Shown here: positions 13,376-13,967 of the stretch, piece after piece
How the letters are laid out: the number at the start of each line of letters is the position of its first letter
Position numbering within the stretch: the stretch's first letter is position 1
Source of the DNA: Firmicutes bacterium UBA4981
GTDB lineage: Bacteria; Bacillota; SHA-98; UBA4971
DNA length: 13,967 bases
Direction: 5' to 3'
Assembly (NCBI GenBank): GCA_002398515.1
Contig: DGZL01000169.1
Location: 1,269 to 15,235, forward strand
Program-made: the position numbers and the translations under genes
The notes under the pieces: generated by a model
The model's database searches: none
What the model saw: only the letters and a program-made list of their open reading frames with translations
Told to the model about the DNA's origin: nothing

Positions 13376-13670
13376 AAAGGACACGACCTTTCAACGCTTG
13401 GGAGTAAACCAGTCCCGGTGCATTTTTGTATCTGGCCAGCCTTTCCGGAGTCTCCAGTACTATATCTATAGCGACCGGCACCTCGAATAATGCTCGATAG
13501 ATTTCCTGTGTGAGCTTCCTTCTATGATATGCCCCTTCTTTTATCACAAGGATGTCGTAGTCGCTGTCATCTGACCACCCTGCACGGCTCCTCGAACCGA
13601 AGAGGATAATCTTATCAGGATCTGCGGCTTCCACGATTATCTTCACTATCGTCTTTAGAGTCTCTTCCAC
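13365..13670 (-). CDS. mntA: MNT-type minimal nucleotidyltransferase (antitoxin-like)
   Basis: Small nucleotidyltransferase of 101 residues with the polymerase-beta signature GSRSRAGWSDDSDYD (25-39): G25, S26 and the metal carboxylates D37 and D39. A third carboxylate, D69, lies in VAIDIVLE. In characterised HepT/MntA systems the MNT protein AMPylates and so silences the HEPN toxin; that is expected but not shown here. Start is GTG 13668-13670 with AAAAGGAGG eight bases upstream, very strong. It overlaps the HEPN gene by 11 bases, so the two are translationally coupled. Immediately upstream is the 16-bp tandem array, which probably covers its promoter. Confidence 0.92.
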   Translation of the reverse strand: MEETLKTIVKIIVEAADPDKIILFGSRSRAGWSDDSDYDILVIKEGAYHRRKLTQEIYRALFEVPVAIDIVLETPERLARYKNAPGLVYSQALKGRVLYER

Positions 13671-13687
13671 AGAACCCGCCTCCTTTT

Positions 13688-13818
13688 CTTCGTTCGGACT
13701 TTGCCTCGGACGGACTTTACCTCAAGCGGACTCGGCCGCGGACGGCCTCGCCATGGATCGACGCTGCCACGGACGGTCTTTGCCGCGGACAGCTCCTGCC
13801 CTAGACAGAAGAATTGCC
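13688..13818. repeat. Degenerate 16-bp tandem array upstream of the MNT/HEPN operon
   Basis: About eight head-to-tail units ending in GCC or ACC: 13688-13705, 13706-13721, 13722-13737, 13738-13752, 13753-13768, 13769-13784, 13785-13800 and 13801-13818. Core consensus on the plus strand is GCGGACGGTCTTTGCC; most units are exactly 16 bases, one is 15 and the end ones 18. The period is not a multiple of three, which argues against coding. The array stops one base before the extended Shine-Dalgarno region of the MNT gene. Confidence 0.75.
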
Positions 13819-13967
13819 ACTTATGCGCCAGCCAAGGGATCGCATAGACGGTACCTTCTGCGTCAGGCTCAAGACTCCTGCTCCCCTGGGAACCGAGCCA
13901 CGAATCCATTCGGGAAGCCAGTTGCGATGCCGGTCGCGAAGCTAGTCTTAAGTTCGCTCGCAAATCC
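13819..13967. other. Right-edge region with a short 12-bp degenerate repeat
   Basis: No supported gene. Four 12-base units can be aligned at 13902-13913, 13914-13925, 13926-13937 and 13938-13949 (core GAAGCCAGTTGC, with changes). Read on the minus strand in one frame this gives a Leu-Ala-Ser-Arg type peptide repeat, but that frame has no ribosome binding site in the window and runs on through the 16-bp array. Confidence 0.4.

Noticed and set aside
13655..13963. 102-codon minus-strand frame rich in Arg, Ser and Ala upstream of the MNT gene
   Set aside because: It starts at TTG without a ribosome binding site, runs through two unrelated tandem arrays (one with a 16-base period that would shift the frame) and overlaps the well-supported MNT start. 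The open frame is best explained by GC-rich repeats.

Overview
Every gene I can support lies on the minus strand, so transcription runs from high to low coordinates. Strong AGGAGG-type ribosome binding sites, frequent GTG/TTG starts, an MreB-family gene, a UPF0182 membrane protein and medium GC (judged by eye) suggest a Firmicutes-type (Bacillota) bacterium, perhaps an anaerobic or thermophilic clostridial lineage. No rRNA or tRNA gene is visible to fix the taxonomy.

In transcription order from the right edge: (i) 12983-13670 is an MNT nucleotidyltransferase / HEPN pair of the toxin-antitoxin type, preceded by a decayed 16-bp tandem array. (ii) 11294-12652 is a metal-dependent amidohydrolase of the MtaD / 5'-deoxyadenosine deaminase kind, whose 3' end merges into four degenerate 52-bp tandem repeats. 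(iii) 10236-10979 is a ThiF/MoeB/HesA-type E1-like adenylyltransferase. (iv) 5037-9864 is the most interesting block: a short LuxR-type regulator with an operator-like promoter, a 33-codon ORF with a perfect Shine-Dalgarno, a PqqD-like/radical SAM/SPASM maturase, a CPBP membrane protease, an ABC ATPase and an ABC-2 permease. (v) 1061-4740 is a UPF0182 membrane protein coupled to an OGG1-like 8-oxoguanine DNA glycosylase. (vi) 1-894 is a 36-aa lysine-rich peptide gene followed by mreB/mbl, which is cut by the window edge.

The candidate new system is block (iv). I infer that it makes a ribosomally synthesised, radical-SAM-modified peptide (RiPP). The tiny gene at 8956-9057 would encode the precursor; the rSAM/SPASM enzyme would modify it, the CPBP protease would cleave it, and the ABC pair would export it or confer self-protection. 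The gene order parallels Bacillus subtilis yydFGHIJ (epipeptide), but the precursor, the fused N-terminal recognition-like domain and the dedicated LuxR-type regulator make it look like a distinct system. A hairpin sits between precursor and maturase, and a 39-bp inverted repeat lies upstream of the precursor.
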